The position numbers and the translations under genes are program-made. This document shows positions 13,853 to 14,237 of a stretch of 14,237 nucleotides of DNA, piece by piece; position 1 is the stretch's first letter, and the number at the start of each line of letters is the position of its first letter. The notes under the pieces were generated by a model. The model made no database searches and was not told the DNA's origin. It saw nothing but the letters and a program-made list of their open reading frames with translations. The stretch comes from Pseudomonadota bacterium. Its GTDB lineage: Bacteria > Pseudomonadota > Gammaproteobacteria > Enterobacterales > Enterobacteriaceae. Where the stretch lies: NCBI GenBank assembly GCA_023425455.1, contig JAFACP010000053.1, positions 1 to 14,237 on the forward strand, given 5' to 3'.

Positions 13853-14237
13853 ATGAATACGTCTGTTGTTTCACCGGGTCGCGCAGGCCTGATAGTACTG
13901 TTAACCGGCCAGATGCTGCCGCTGATTGATACCTCAATCACCAACGTCGCGCTGGATGCCATTACCCACTCGCTGCAGGCCACCGCCACCGAACTGGAGC
14001 TGATTGTCGCCCTCTATGGCGTGGCGTTCGCCGTCTGTCTCGCGCCAGGCAGTAAGCTTGGGGATAACCTCGGCCGCCGTCGCCTGTTTATGTGGGGCGT
14101 GGCGAGCTTCGGCCTCGCTGCTGTGCGGTATGGCGGGTAATATTGAGCAGCTGCTCGCCGCGCGCGTGGTTCAGGGCGCAGGGGCGGCGCTGATCATGCC
14201 GCAGATCCTCGCCACGCTTCACGTCACGCTCAAAGGC
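13853..14237 (+). pseudogene. MFS drug transporter, DHA2 (EmrB/QacA) type, frameshifted and cut by window end
   Basis: The ATG at 13853 follows GGAG at 5-nt spacing. The first about 88 residues show DHA2 features: D25 in LIDTSITNVALDAI (first helix motif) and the loop motif GSKLGDNLGRRRLF (66-79). At about 14117 the coding sense moves to another frame: the original frame gives AAVRYGG then stops at 14138-14140, whereas the frame from 14118 continues LLCGMAGNIEQ, then ARVVQGAGAALIMP, the hallmark fourth-helix motif, to the window edge. One inserted or two missing bases explains this. If real, only a truncated, inactive product with about two to three spans is made; a sequencing error is possible. 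An intact protein would be an inner-membrane proton-driven efflux pump of 14 spans, presumably controlled by the divergent regulator. Confidence 0.8.

Overview
The window reads as chromosome of an Enterobacteriaceae member, most likely Enterobacter or a close relative. It is GC-rich, with enterobacterial codon use and Shine-Dalgarno sites. It carries orthologues of ybdK, ybdJ, ybdF and nfsB (contiguous in E. coli) plus the ramA-romA-ramR multidrug-resistance control locus, which E. coli lacks and Enterobacter/Klebsiella carry in this arrangement. Genus assignment is inference from gene content; no database search was made.

Layout. 1-686: 3' part of a short MetE-core methionine synthase (MesD-like). 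774-1895: ybdK. 2050-4770 (minus): a large P2-type cation ATPase, facing a 36-residue single-span membrane protein (4968-5078) across a direct-repeat-bearing control region. 5259-5507: ybdJ. 5493-7061 (minus): an exported Fes-type siderophore esterase with overlapping Fur-box matches upstream. 7192-8268: the C-terminal half of a TonB-dependent ferrichrome/ferrioxamine-type receptor that has lost its 5' half. 8308-8649 (minus): ramA; 8679-9785 (minus): romA; 9976-10566: ramR; 10556-10924: ybdF, overlapping ramR; 11042-11695: nfsB with a good terminator. 11808-12842 (minus): a DUF2157 membrane protein. 12861-13745 (minus): an XRE/MmyB-type regulator, divergent across a perfect palindrome from a DHA2-type MFS drug transporter (13853 to the window end) that is frameshifted.

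How it works together. RamR represses the romA-ramA operon through a perfect ATGAGTG-N6-CACTCAT operator that abuts the -10 of a near-consensus promoter. RamA is a MarA/SoxS-like activator of efflux genes, so the centre of the window is a drug-response switch. The Fur-box-flanked esterase and broken receptor look like the remains of a siderophore acquisition unit. The E. coli order nfsB-ybdF-ybdJ-ybdK is preserved but opened twice: by ramR/romA/ramA plus the siderophore genes, and by the ATPase plus its small divergent partner.

The least explained parts are the 4771-5258 region (small membrane protein, an in-frame second hydrophobic stretch after its stop, 11-bp direct repeats), the ATPase's altered ion-site residues, the hairpin in the ramR leader, and the two damaged genes (receptor, MFS pump). 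No rRNA, tRNA, CRISPR array, insertion sequence or phage gene was seen.
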